Assembly: GCF_910589235.1 (NCBI RefSeq) | Contig: NC_060955.1 | Location: 14,652,837-14,716,836 of the forward strand | Origin: Vespa crabro | Taxonomy: Eukaryota > Arthropoda > Insecta > Hymenoptera > Vespidae | Direction: 5' to 3' | DNA length: 64,000 bases | Shown here: one piece after another, positions 35,267-47,900 of the stretch | How the letters are laid out: each line of letters begins with the position of its first letter | Position numbering within the stretch: the first letter of the stretch is position 1 | Program-made: the position numbers and the translations under genes | Notes under the pieces: model-generated | Seen by the model: the letters and a program-made list of their open reading frames with translations, nothing else | The model's database searches: none | Told to the model about the DNA's origin: nothing

Positions 35267-38200
35267 ATGGCGTTTTTGAGAACGGTGCCGCGATGTTGCG
35301 CCGGTAAAAAGATTTTTAAATGCGTGCCACTCCCCGTGGTTGGATTACGGGATCAAAACGTCTCCGCTGCATTGGTGCGATTGATCGAACGTGGATATGT
35401 CAGTACCGGTAGAGTGACCGGCAGCGTGCAGCAACCGGCGTCAGATCAACCGAGACAGATAGATCCGCTCGATTTGAAGTTTAACGACCCAGTTGCTGCT
35501 TTCAAGAGCAAAACCACCATGGAGCTCGTAAGAGCGTATATCGTGTATCAAATATGTTCGATTGAATATCTTGTCGAAAACAACATGAAGGTGAGTATTC
35601 ATCGAGGTATCCATTTCAATTTCTTTCTTATTCGTATTTTGTCGATGAAATTAGATCAGCACCTATGAAATTTTTTTTCTCTTTTGCTCTTCTTTTTTTC
35701 TCTTTCTTCTCATTCTCCTTCTTCTCTCTTCCCTACCACCACCAACTACGTATACGAAATGGCGCAGTTTTACGATCGCCTTTTATGTAATTATCGATAT
35801 TTGCGTTTTGAATCCTGCCCAACGGTTTGCTTTATTGAGTTACCGATCCGAATTTGAGAGAGCGAGAAAGAGAAAGAGAGGAAGAGAGAGAAAAGGAAAT
35901 GGAGAGATGAGAGAGAGAGAAAGAGAGAGGGAAAGAGAAGTTTGCTTTTTCCTCGTTCGACGGACGAGCCATTCACGTTTCTTCCTTTGTCGTGAAATCT
36001 CAGCATGGCGAATGGAGTACGAACGAACAATTATTTGTCTTCTCGTTAATAATTCTGCGTACCTTATGCAATGATCAATAATTTTCTTTTGATATATACT
36101 CTCTTTTAATTATACTTACATTATATCGTTTCCCTCTTAGATTTATCGAGAATAATCGATTTTATAGTCTGCTATCTACTACGTAAGTCACACTAACTGT
36201 CATGGCTGTTCGACAATTGGACACTACTGAGATGTTCAATGTTTTTTCCAACGATTATGTTTCTAAGTTTTCTTTTTAACATCTTTTTATATTTTTATAT
36301 AGTTTTTCTCGAAATACAATCTCTAAATATTATACTAGAAAACAAATTTTTCTTAACATTGTCGAGTATCAAAACTCAACGTCTTGTCACATTCAATCGT
36401 CTCGTAGTCGATTATATTTGTGTATATATTTTTATTACCTGAAGTTATATATATGTTATTGAATTATATCAGAGAACTTAGAATTTCGTCCTTTTGTTAT
36501 TTCTATTCGTTATTTTAGGGGTAATAATTATTTCAGTTTCAATAGATTGAAAAGAATAATGTACGTTAATGATAATTTTTTTAAAAGAAAAATATGAATA
36601 TAATGACGTGATGGTCAAACAATTATGATTTTGTGTGCCTGTGTGTGTATATATATGCATAATCTTATTAATTAGTACGTTCCAAAATTTATTTGCACAA
36701 ATCAAAATTATTTTGGTTATCTTAAAATTGCAGTTTTTGATCTTGCAATAAGAAGAGGAAAAAAAACGAAATGTTTTTGAACAAGATCGAAGTTAAATTT
36801 ATGTTGAAGCTGCAACAACATTCAAAACATTTCAAATGATTATTTTTTTCTCCCTTTACAAACCTTTAAAAACAGATCATACACATAGGTTATGATGAAT
36901 TGTAGAGCCAGTAACCTCCTTCTTAGTAGCAGCTAGATTAGCTTCGAATTTCGTATGTTATTATGCGTTAGTACGACGTGGCACGAGCTGTTATTGATTT
37001 TGGTGATGTCGCTTATCGATCGCGCACGCCTTCGTGCCAGCGAATAGTTCGTCCCGAAGGAATTTTCTTTCTCCATCGAATGTATGTATGTATGTATGTA
37101 TGTATGTATGTATGTATGTATGTATGTATGTATGTATGTATGTATGTATGTATGTATGTATGTATTTATGTATTATCTTCTACAAGCTATCGTAATTAAA
37201 AATGACGGAGGCATGGTGTCGATCGTGACATCTTCGGGTTGGTCGTCTACACGTAAAAGTATTATTTTATTTTTATTATTTTATTGTATCGTTTTTATTC
37301 TTTTGAATCATCTATTTTTTCGTCGTATAAAAAATTTTGCATTATAGAATTCGTGTCTTATCGAATGATCTGCCAGCTACACACACACGCGTGCGCACAC
37401 GTATAATATATTATTTCAAAATTCTTTAACTAATATGCTAACAATAACTTTTGTGTTATTTTAAGAGAGGTCTACGAATAGAATGAGGAGAATGAACTTC
37501 AGTTTGTATTTGCTGCGTATTCTTTCTCATATTTCCGTAAACTTTGAAAAAACTCGTTACGTAACAATCGTTACGTTCCAATTGTGTAACGATCGTAAGT
37601 ACCTGCTATTTGCACGTGTATTTGTTCGTGTAGACGGGCTCGTCGTTTCTTTGGAATCTGTTGACGACAACGTAGAAGTTATTTTATTCTGAACCCCTAC
37701 ACCTTGTAAAAAAGACCACTTAAAAGTTTCGTGTAATGTGAAGAAATCGGTTTTTATTTCATATTTTACGATCACAGTTCTTAAATATTTATTGGTACAT
37801 TATTTATCCATATATATTGATATTAATAATCTATTATAAATTTCTATTAAACATATCTTTTCAAACGATCGCCCATTTTTGCATAATTAGTTCGCACAAT
37901 TTCTATGAGGAATTATATTGATTGGCATTCGCTTGCTGATATGTAGCAGCGTAAGATCTTAGAGCGACCGCATTTGAATTTCGATAGCTTCTGAAGATGC
38001 TTACTTCAAACTTAAGTATCTTATTTTTTTGTCCTTAATATCGATCACCTTTTTTATTTTCCTTTTAATTATTTTACTTTCCTATAAACAATATCGTACG
38101 TGGTTATGTACGTTAAATCGATACAAATTCAATTTCCTTAATTAGAGATTACGAAACCATGGACAATCTAGGGTATATGTATATTTTCCCGTCGAAAAAG

Positions 38201-41200
38201 AAAAATCGTTATTTCGTTCTCTCAGACATATGTGAATAAATCAGTATAGATTAAATCATTCTCACATAATATCTAAGCTTGAAACATCGATATTATTATG
38301 CGACCTTGAAAAAATTCGAGAGAAATCATCTTTTACTGACTGATTATGGAAGAGGGGGAGAAAAAAAAATATTTTTACGTTTATATTTGCACGTTTTTCA
38401 ACTTTGCAGTATGTATTAAATCTGATTATCGTAAGCGACTCGCTGATCACATACCCGCCGATCCTATAGGCAATACGATATTTGGATATAAGATTGTAAC
38501 GTCTGGTTTAAATCATTCAAATTAAATCATCCAGCAACAATCTTTTTGTAAAAAGCAATTTGGTTGTAGAAAATTGAGATATTTTACAAATCTATTTTTA
38601 CTATCGATAATCAAAAAGGTTAATTAGAACGTTTATGTAATCAATAGTTATATCGATTAGAAATTGTCACCGTAATTTTTAATTCGATCGATTAGCAGGT
38701 TATCTAAATCGCATGCCTTGCATTGTGTTCAAGAATATCGATCTTTCAAGGTTATCTTTTTAAGCTCCTTCGTCCTTCGTGTATTTACGAACTTGAGAAG
38801 CTTGCGTTTTTGTCGATAGGTGGCAGCACCCTTGAAAAAAGAAGAAATTCCGTTCTAACAATGGATCACCGTTCACCACCATAGAATACAAAAATTGTCG
38901 CCAGGAACCATTTATCGTACTATAGTCATATAGACAAGAGTTTTATAATTAAATTTAAGGCTGATCTTATTCAATTTTAATTTTTGAAACAGTTCTCCAA
39001 AAGATGTACTATTAGTCAAATTTCTAGGAAAGCTTAGCTGTTTAGTGGTATTTCATATTAACGTAGCTGATAGAAATCCTAGGAAAATTCAAAAGCGATA
39101 GAGAAAGCAAAGAAATTAATCGTGATTATTTTATCATGGCCACATACATTCATTCTAGAATTATAGTGGTGTTATAGTAAATCATGAGCCAAATTGGCAA
39201 GAAGTTCGATATGATTGCTGTACCGACTCTCCGAATATTATTCTATCTTCGTTAGATGCGTGAGGGAAGAGAAGAAAGCAATGATGCGAAGGGAACGTAA
39301 ACTATTTTGGCTTTCGGATATAAATAAATTAAGGTGAACAAACGAAAATGTGCGCTGTATAGGACGAAGAGGAGAAGCAAAATCGCGCTTTTAGAGCAAT
39401 ATTTGTGATTCTTAAAGGAAGACGCTAATCTATGCGATACATGAAGATGAAAAAAGAAAAAGTGAGAATGAGAAACCGAAGAGAAAATAGGCCATTGCCT
39501 CAAAGTGCGCGTGAGTACGGCCTGCCAGACTACGCTCAGACGATTGCCAGACGATATGACAAAGTTGAGTACGTAGAAGAAAGAACGAATAAGAAAAAAG
39601 GAGGGAGAGTAGAAGGGAGGAAGAGAGAGAAGAGAACAATCCTTCCATGCACGACGTCGTGGTTGAATTATATTACCTGTCACAGCCATCTACGGTTACC
39701 TTCGGCCATCTTACTCCACGTGCTCGCTCTTTCAAATGTAGCGCCTGGAATATGGCGAGTACCATTCGATCGATCGATTTACAAAACGCCACTATTAAAA
39801 CGATTTATATTTACATTCTTTTTTTTTGTTCATTATCATAGTTGATATATTTCTATTTACGGTTTATTTCGTTGCTTCGTGTTTTCATTGACAAGGATAG
39901 AAATTTAATTTAAGGATAGAATTTAAGTTAAGGGTAGAAATTTAACTACTTAACTAAATTATATATTCACATGGATAGCGGTCCGTGGAATTTGAACTGT
40001 TCCCGTGTTAGGATCATTTAATATTTTGAAATACAATACAGCAACTTATATTGCCGGGATTGTTTTTTCGGTTCATTTTCGAGATATCATCAGTCCTTGT
40101 TCGTTTTTGTTTGTTTTTGTGATAAATTACATCTAAAAAAACATGGTCGAGTCCACCGCAAAGAAAAGTACGAATGAGTTCTATGTCCTATTACGATGTC
40201 CTACTTCGATTGGTCTGTGGAGACACGTGATAACTATGCTCAAGGTCGTCCGGTTAGTTGTCTGGCGCCTCTAGCGTGAGAGAATCTTTCCGTGGACTAC
40301 AAGAATGATGCTTTTATTTTTCCCTTCTTTCTTCCGCCAAAGAAAAAGAAATCATTCTACGAAATTTTTTGCCAATTCTTCGAAAAGAGAGATTTTAATG
40401 ATGTAACCCCAAACGAAACTAAAATTCTTTTTTTTTTACTTTTTTCTTGTTCTTTCAAGGAAGCGAGCTTGTAAAAAGTACATAAACGTTGTGTATATAC
40501 CATGTATATGCATTTATCAATAAACAAATGCATAAAACTACAGTAAATATCTATAAGTCTTTTAAAAACATTGCTATCAGCTCGGTGTAAATACGAGACT
40601 ACCTGTCGGATGTTTGAGTGTATATGTACCTACCTACTTGCGTTATCGTTAACAAGTGAGTCTTGATATTTGCAATTAATGTCGTTGTAATTCTTTCCTT
40701 GTACAAGAGTGGGAAGCCGGAAAGGGCTCGATCAAGAACCAAATCGACGTCATTGGTGATACGTTTAATGTATATCTTGAACAAGATTTATTTATCGTAA
40801 GAAATGGTTTAAAATTGTGTCCAACATCAAAGTATCATGTATGGGCACGAAATTTAGGTGTGTTGATAAATCGTAATGGAGAAAGCGTAATGAGTCTTGA
40901 AAAAAAATTACACTTTATCGTAAAAAGGATGGTATTTCGAACTAAAGGATGCGTTCAAAAGGCATCTATTAGATGACTTATTAAAGCACATATACTTTAC
41001 TTCGTATTTGCAATACTTGCAACATACATGCGTAGTATACATACATATGTTCGTCGTGGGTATACATACTTATAACTCTGTCTGGCAAGGTGACTGAATA
41101 TTGATTCTAACGAAGAGAGTTCGTTCGTGGATACGACAGTGTATTACTGGTGAAGAGTCGTTGGCCCCCCCCGATCGTCGGTTCAATTCTCACTGAACGT

Positions 41201-41749
41201 ATTCTATGTCGTAGCCTACTATCTTGATACGTCTACATACATACTTATATAAGGTGCACTACTTACATTGTGGCTTTAAAGCTCGCCGCAACTTAACCGT
41301 ATTATTTTTATCGATTTTTAAACATTAATGAGCTTGCGAGAAATATTTATTAAATAGGATTTACCTTTAAATTTCATTCAAAAGTTTAATATTAAACTTA
41401 AGTATCAATAATTAGTTAGTCTTTAAATGGTTCTTTAAACATTGCTCGGATCAATAATAAATGAAAAATTGTATACTATATGATACATACAAACAAACAA
41501 ATATGACATGAATTACAATATCAACGAACTGTAATTATAAATATACAATCGTAATGCGTGGAAAATAATTGGTTAGATATTCTTAATCGTTTTAATATAT
41601 GTCGATTAAGCTTTTATTTGTAATCTACAATCCGCGATGATCGTAAAAATCATTGTACTGTCATTCTCTGTATTTTTATTTTGTATTAAGTTTTTTGATA
41701 CATTTGGGAAAACGTTAAAATTCACCATGAAATATAAGAAAGTGAGTGA

Positions 41750-41800
<51 letters not shown>

Positions 41801-44800
41801 CGAGAGAAAACAAATGCGAAATAGTGCGACGCTATCATCGGCTCAAATGCGACAAATGAATAGGAACAATTAAGTCCGACGAATCCCTCTGTAATGAACG
41901 TACCATTCACATTGATTATCTACGCAAGTATTATAATTTGTATTCGTGAATTAATATTGATTTTAAAAGTTGTCATATTTTAAATATAAATTTATGAAAA
42001 AAATACGTGTGAGACGTGTTTGCCCTTCAATCGTGGTCTGTCTGATGAACGTGATCTCTCTAAGGATTTTTGTTTGCTAATTTACAGCAATAAAATTACT
42101 TAGATCTATTATTCTTTTACATGTTTTCCTTCTATTGTATACATATGTTAAAAAACATGCAAATACAGGTAAAACTTATACAAACGATAGATAATATAGA
42201 TATTGATCCTATTATACTGAATATATAGGTACATTGAGATAGCGTGTGCTTCTGCGCTCAAAAGAGCGAAAGAGCTCGTAATTTTCTCTATGAGGAACAC
42301 TTGTAAGACTACTATGATAGATTCGTATGTGAAACCCATCGAAATCTAATCGATTAGGAAATGATCGTAATTACGTACGTATCCCTTCTTTTGTTTGTTC
42401 TATTTCTATGTCTTTTCTAATTATGGTTCTTTCCATGAGGAAGATTATTCTTCCTTTTCTATATGTACATCGTAAGTAATGAAAAATTTACATATAAGGA
42501 AAAAGGGAATAAATTTATTATTATTGTCGGAAACATTTGCAAATATTGTTCAAAAAATTAATCTTTTATAAAATTCCTTTTAAAAAAGAACAGAATCTGA
42601 GAATAGTTCACGTTTCGTCTGCCTAAAACACTAATAATAATGATATATGTTTTAATAAGTACATGTTAAATATAATAAGTAGTCAAACGATAAATAGGAA
42701 ATAAAAGCGACAAATTGATACAATTTTTATAAGTTATACATAATGTATTACAAAGAACACTTGTGTGTTTTTACAAATGATTAAACACCGGTTTTATCGA
42801 TGTTTGATATTACGATATGTATAACGATGTGTATAAATATCGGACTACGTACGTATATGTACGTATATGATGTCATACATATGTGGTTACATACTTATTT
42901 TCTGATCTCGTTTACAAGTACTTTTTTTATCGAAAGAACGAACGAAAGTATATATGTATGTATCTATGTACTCACCGGATTAATTTCACAAGCTTTCCCG
43001 ATTATTTTAAAGAAACATTAGGAATGTTGAGTAATTGCAGTCAATTTATCTCGAAAGATTTTTACTTAATTACAGTAACTCAGATTCTACTCAAAGGAAG
43101 TTTGTTAGATAAGCATGTTATTGCGATGTTCACCGGATGTGACATCTCTTTTTATTTTATTACTTTGCTTTGTCAATCGACCTTTTTGACGTCTTTGTAG
43201 CTTTTCTGTGGTTTTCCAGACGAAGATTCAAAAAGTCGTTTTATCGTGCGATAAAATTTCTTTATGTTACACTCATTCTGTAATTCATGTTGTCTCTTAA
43301 ATATTTTGTGCACGAAACTTGATGGTTTATCAAATCATACAAACGGATTTTAAACAATTTAATTTTTAAAAGAGTTTAACAAAAATGGATGATTATAAAT
43401 ATTTATTAAATATTATGACCAATCAAGATAATTTGATTTTACACTAATCTTTCTCTCCTACTAACATAATCGTAATGTCAAATCATGAATCAAGTTCCAT
43501 GAAACGTAAGTGCATCGTCAGAGTTTAATCGTCTCGAGTTTAATACATTTAATACCCGCCTTAGATTAGGATTATTTACTTTGCGTTATTCCTCGAATGT
43601 TCATATGATACTCCAAAAGAATACATGTATTTACCTACACGTTTGCTTATCTGTTTTCATTCTGAGATATATTATTGATAAAAGATATTTTTTTTTGGTT
43701 TTTTCATTTCATTCGATCTTTTTTCACGATTTTCTTCGATCTTTTCAGTTTATGAAACTGGCGGAGAAATTGCTCGGAGAAAAGCTCTTTACGAAAATGA
43801 TGAAGGCAACGTTTTATGGACACTTTGTAGCCGGTGAGGATGAAGTACAAATCACTCCAGTTCTCGACAGGTTGCGGCAATTTGGGGTCAAGCCGATTCT
43901 GGATTATTCCGTAGAGGAAGATATATCACAGGAAGAAGCCGAGCGCCGAGAAATACAGTGAGTCAAGTGTACAAAATTTATGAAAGAAATGTTGAAACCT
44001 TTTTTATAACCATAATAGACAATTGTCGAAATAAAAAATATTAATGAAGTTATACTTGTATAAATTGATACGATATGAAGATTATAACTTTTCAAAGCTG
44101 TATGATAAAATTATCAGAAAAGGTAAATACGATTTGTTAGTTATTCAGAATAATATTCGCTAAGTGGCGATCTCTATTTTTTTTTTAGGGCCTCTGTGTC
44201 GGAAGCAGGTGACGAGAAGACAGAGGGACCGTTGAAAAAGTATCACGTCGAAAAATCGTTTGCCGATCGTCGTTATAAAGTATCTTCAGCTAGGACGTAC
44301 TTTTACTTGAACGAAGCTTCCTGCGAACGGAATATGGATATTTTCATTAGATGTCTCGAAGCTGTTGCCGGTAAGTCACAGAAGACATAAGAAAATTCGT
44401 ACGGATATTCCTGTAGTATCCTCTCAGCAAAATCGATTGTTGTCATTCAGTTGTAATCCCTGCTACGACAGTAATTACACGTGTCATTCATTTAAACTTG
44501 GTTTCTGCTTATAGGCAGAAGAAGGAAGTAGCTTGTGTACATGCACGCGTATATCTGTTTTTGCAAATTTGTCTGGACGTTTATCTGATTACGTATGAGT
44601 CTTTTCGTTTTTTGCTCAACGTATGCGTGAGAACATACGTGTCACTTATGAATATATGCGCTACGTTATTTACGCATCATGTGATGTGCCTTTGAAGTTC
44701 ATTACTTGAAACGTCGGTTATTTGAAACAGAAAGACCATGAGGAAACTAAGGTAGATGAAGGTTGTAATGTAAAGAAGTGAAGAGGAGAGGAGAGGAGAG

Positions 44801-44897
44801 GAGAGGAGAGGAGAGGAGAGGAGAGGAGAGGAGAGGAGAGGAGAGGAGAGGAGTGGAGAGGAGAGGAGAGGAGAGGAGAGGAGAGGAGAGGAGAGAA

Positions 44898-44970
<73 letters not shown>

Positions 44971-47900
44971 ACAATAGATCTCATTTAGTGAAATCAATCC
45001 CTTTGTGTGTATTCGTAATATTCATAATTTATAATTTTAAATATTCAAGGACTTAAATAATCAAATAAATAATCTTATAGTTCTTAATTCTCCAAATATA
45101 TGTATTTATGTAAGAAAATTTTCTTAATTATTGATAACTGTTGACATACTTATTCGAACAAATCAAAGAATTACATCTTACAAAAAGATATATCACAAAG
45201 ATATATCATAAACTATAATTATCTCAACAAATGGAGTACTTATAAAGAAACAAACAAAGACATTTTGTATGATACATATATATATTAAAAATAACAAACC
45301 ATGTACTATACTTAATTTGGAGGAAAAATTATAAATATTAGTCGAAAAAATAATTAATTTCAGGTGAGAAGAATATGACATAGAAACTTGAAATTTTGTG
45401 AGTCCATTAGGCACTCTATAAATATCATACCGCAAGTAGATCTTGCCGGACTCTACTTACTTTCCAGTGGAAGATGTGACATAACATTTGCTCGAATAGT
45501 CTTTGACATAAATATTCGGCCGATGACTAACGAACAATAATCATCCTCAGTGGTTGCTTATTTTTTCTTTCGTTTTCCCTCTTTCTCTTCATTCTCTTTT
45601 TTTAATCGTTATCTAATTCTCGCTTTTGTTGCTTCCTTTTCAAAGAGATAGATCAAAGAATGTCTCGATTTGAGAAAAGTGAATCAGAATCAGTTACGAT
45701 CTTCTTTTTTATACATCATTTTCGTAGTTATCCAGGAATATTATGAATGCCATTAATGATTACGAAGGCATTAGATTGGAACGAGACAGAGATATCTCAC
45801 GAGTTTCCTAATACGTACTTTAACTTGAGCCCTAGTAAGAGGATAAGAAACAATAGCTGTCAAAGTTTATTTTAATCTAATCTCTTTACTTAATTTTTTC
45901 CGCTTTTGATATACACATTTGTATTATGTCGTTATGTGCACACTATATATACGTGAATTATGTTTCCAATTATGTTAACAATTATAGTATGATGGTATGC
46001 ATTGGTTAACATAATGTGTACGTATTTGAAAAAATTGTGAAAAGCATCGCATTTGAGTGATCTTATTATGTCTTGCATAAGAAAAGAAATAATTCAAAGC
46101 AAAAAGTAATTTAAGGCTGATATCTTTGCAGGTACTTCTATGGGCGCCGGAATCACGGCTGTTAAATTGACAGCGCTCGGTCGTCCACAGCTTTTGGTTC
46201 GTAGCTCTTTTTATCATCAGTCATTGATCATGCATATTTCCTTTTCAAGATCATATGCATATGTTCTTTGTTATTTTAAACATTCATGTTTTAAATACAC
46301 GACAAATCTTTTTATTTTTTTGCCTTTTTATTAAAGCTTCAACTATCTGAGGTAATCATGCGAGCGCGACAGTATATGTCGGACGTCGTGGGTGGTGAGG
46401 GTGCTGTTTTGGCTCACCACGCAAAACCCGATGATTTTAAGAAAAAGTTCGAAGAGGCTCATGTGATGGATGCGGCACCGGTACAAAAGTTCCTTGAAAA
46501 GATTCAATCGGATAAAGAAGGGTATAGTCTTCCTCAAATCTTTTCATTATCGTTTTTTTATTAACCCTTTTACAATCAATCCCAAATATTTGGTATATGC
46601 GAAAAATGTTCCGACCGTTTTCGTATGTTTTCATAAATAAATTTATAAAGATTCTTTTCACTGCATTTAAATGTAGAAAAATATTTAATTACAAAGAATA
46701 TGAAAGTCATTTGACACTCAGAGGAGAGAGTTTGAACATCAACAAACGGAGCCGACATATAGACTGGTGGCAGTTTTAGCATGAGTACCAGGAACTATCA
46801 TATCGGCCGGTGGCAGTTTTCGTATATGAACTAAGGATCGACATATATCAGCCGATTGGCAGTTCAAGGGTTAAATTATTATATTTGTTTCAAAAGACAC
46901 GAAAGAGTTTTAAATCTTAAAATTAACGAAATTTTGAAACTTTTTCAACGACAATAGATAAAAAATTCTACGTGAAACAATCGTATATATACCAAAGCAA
47001 GATTTTCAGAAAGAGAAACATTTTCTTGAAAATAAGTCAGTTTTTATTTGTTTTACTTTAGATGTGCAAAGAAATTTTTATCTAATAATAAATTAAAATG
47101 ATAATTACTGAGCGAATATATCTACTGTTAGGCCACAGCGGGACAGTATTCGCTGGGCAGATATATCCACTCACAATGTTCTAAAGATTAAAGATACGAG
47201 AACTAGAAAATACACTCAGATATCTGCATACTGTTTCATTATACGAAAAGAAAGAAGAATAAAGAAAATATATAAAGAAGAAAAAGAAGAAGAAAAGGAG
47301 AAAAATGTTGCTATCAAGCAACAATTTGAAAAACTCTGATATATCGATAATTAAATCGTTTCTTATACATCTTAAGATAGGAGTGGGCAATTGATGGCTC
47401 GCGGGTCGCGTGTAACTACTCCTATTTGCCTGTTTTAGTAAAGTGAGATTCGACACCCATTATTTAACATCGCCGTGTTTCGTGAACTACATGACTTTTG
47501 TTTCTGTCTATTTATGGATTATTGATGAAGTGGTGATTAGTGAACTTAAATAATGGAGGAACGGATTGATTGATGATAAAGATCGTGTGGCTCGCGATGA
47601 AGTTGTTCACCCCTATTTTAAGATAAAGATCCCTTTGTTAAATGTAAATATAACATAACAAAGATATAATGTGGATTCCTTGGTAGTGTGATTCACTTAT
47701 TTCCTTGGAGCGGAATTCTGGACGAGAACTACGAGTTGAGCGAAACATTTCAAGTTCCCGACATAAAGACTGGAAAGATGGTGAGACTTATGTCACAACT
47801 GACGTCGAAGGAAGAGGAGATGTTTAGGAATATGATCAGACGACTAAACAATCTTGTTACGGTATGTATGGCACGTTAAGAAGCACAAACTAAGAAGAAA

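Larger units (their letters stand above)
35591..43748 (+). other. PRODH intron 1 (8.2 kb)
   Basis: Bounded by GTGAGT and TTTTCAG. I see no second gene inside on either strand. It holds a GA-rich tract (35857-35940), the TATG array at 37081-37164 and a GT/GA compound repeat at 41752-41800. Open frames over these (Cys-Met-Tyr-Val or Ser-Leu repeats) are simple-sequence products. Alternative first exons are possible but none could be supported. Confidence 0.6.

Noticed and set aside
37081..37199. Open frames made of repeated Met-Tyr-Val-Cys
   Set aside because: They are translations of the TGTA microsatellite; any 4-bp repeat without a stop gives such frames.
41155..41205. tRNA-like segment with a GGTTCAATTCT T-loop word
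   Set aside because: No acceptor, D or anticodon stem could be built around it.
44677..45056. Four overlapping open frames of Ser-Leu or Arg-Glu repeats
   Set aside because: Simple-sequence product of the GGAGA/GA array in PRODH intron 3.
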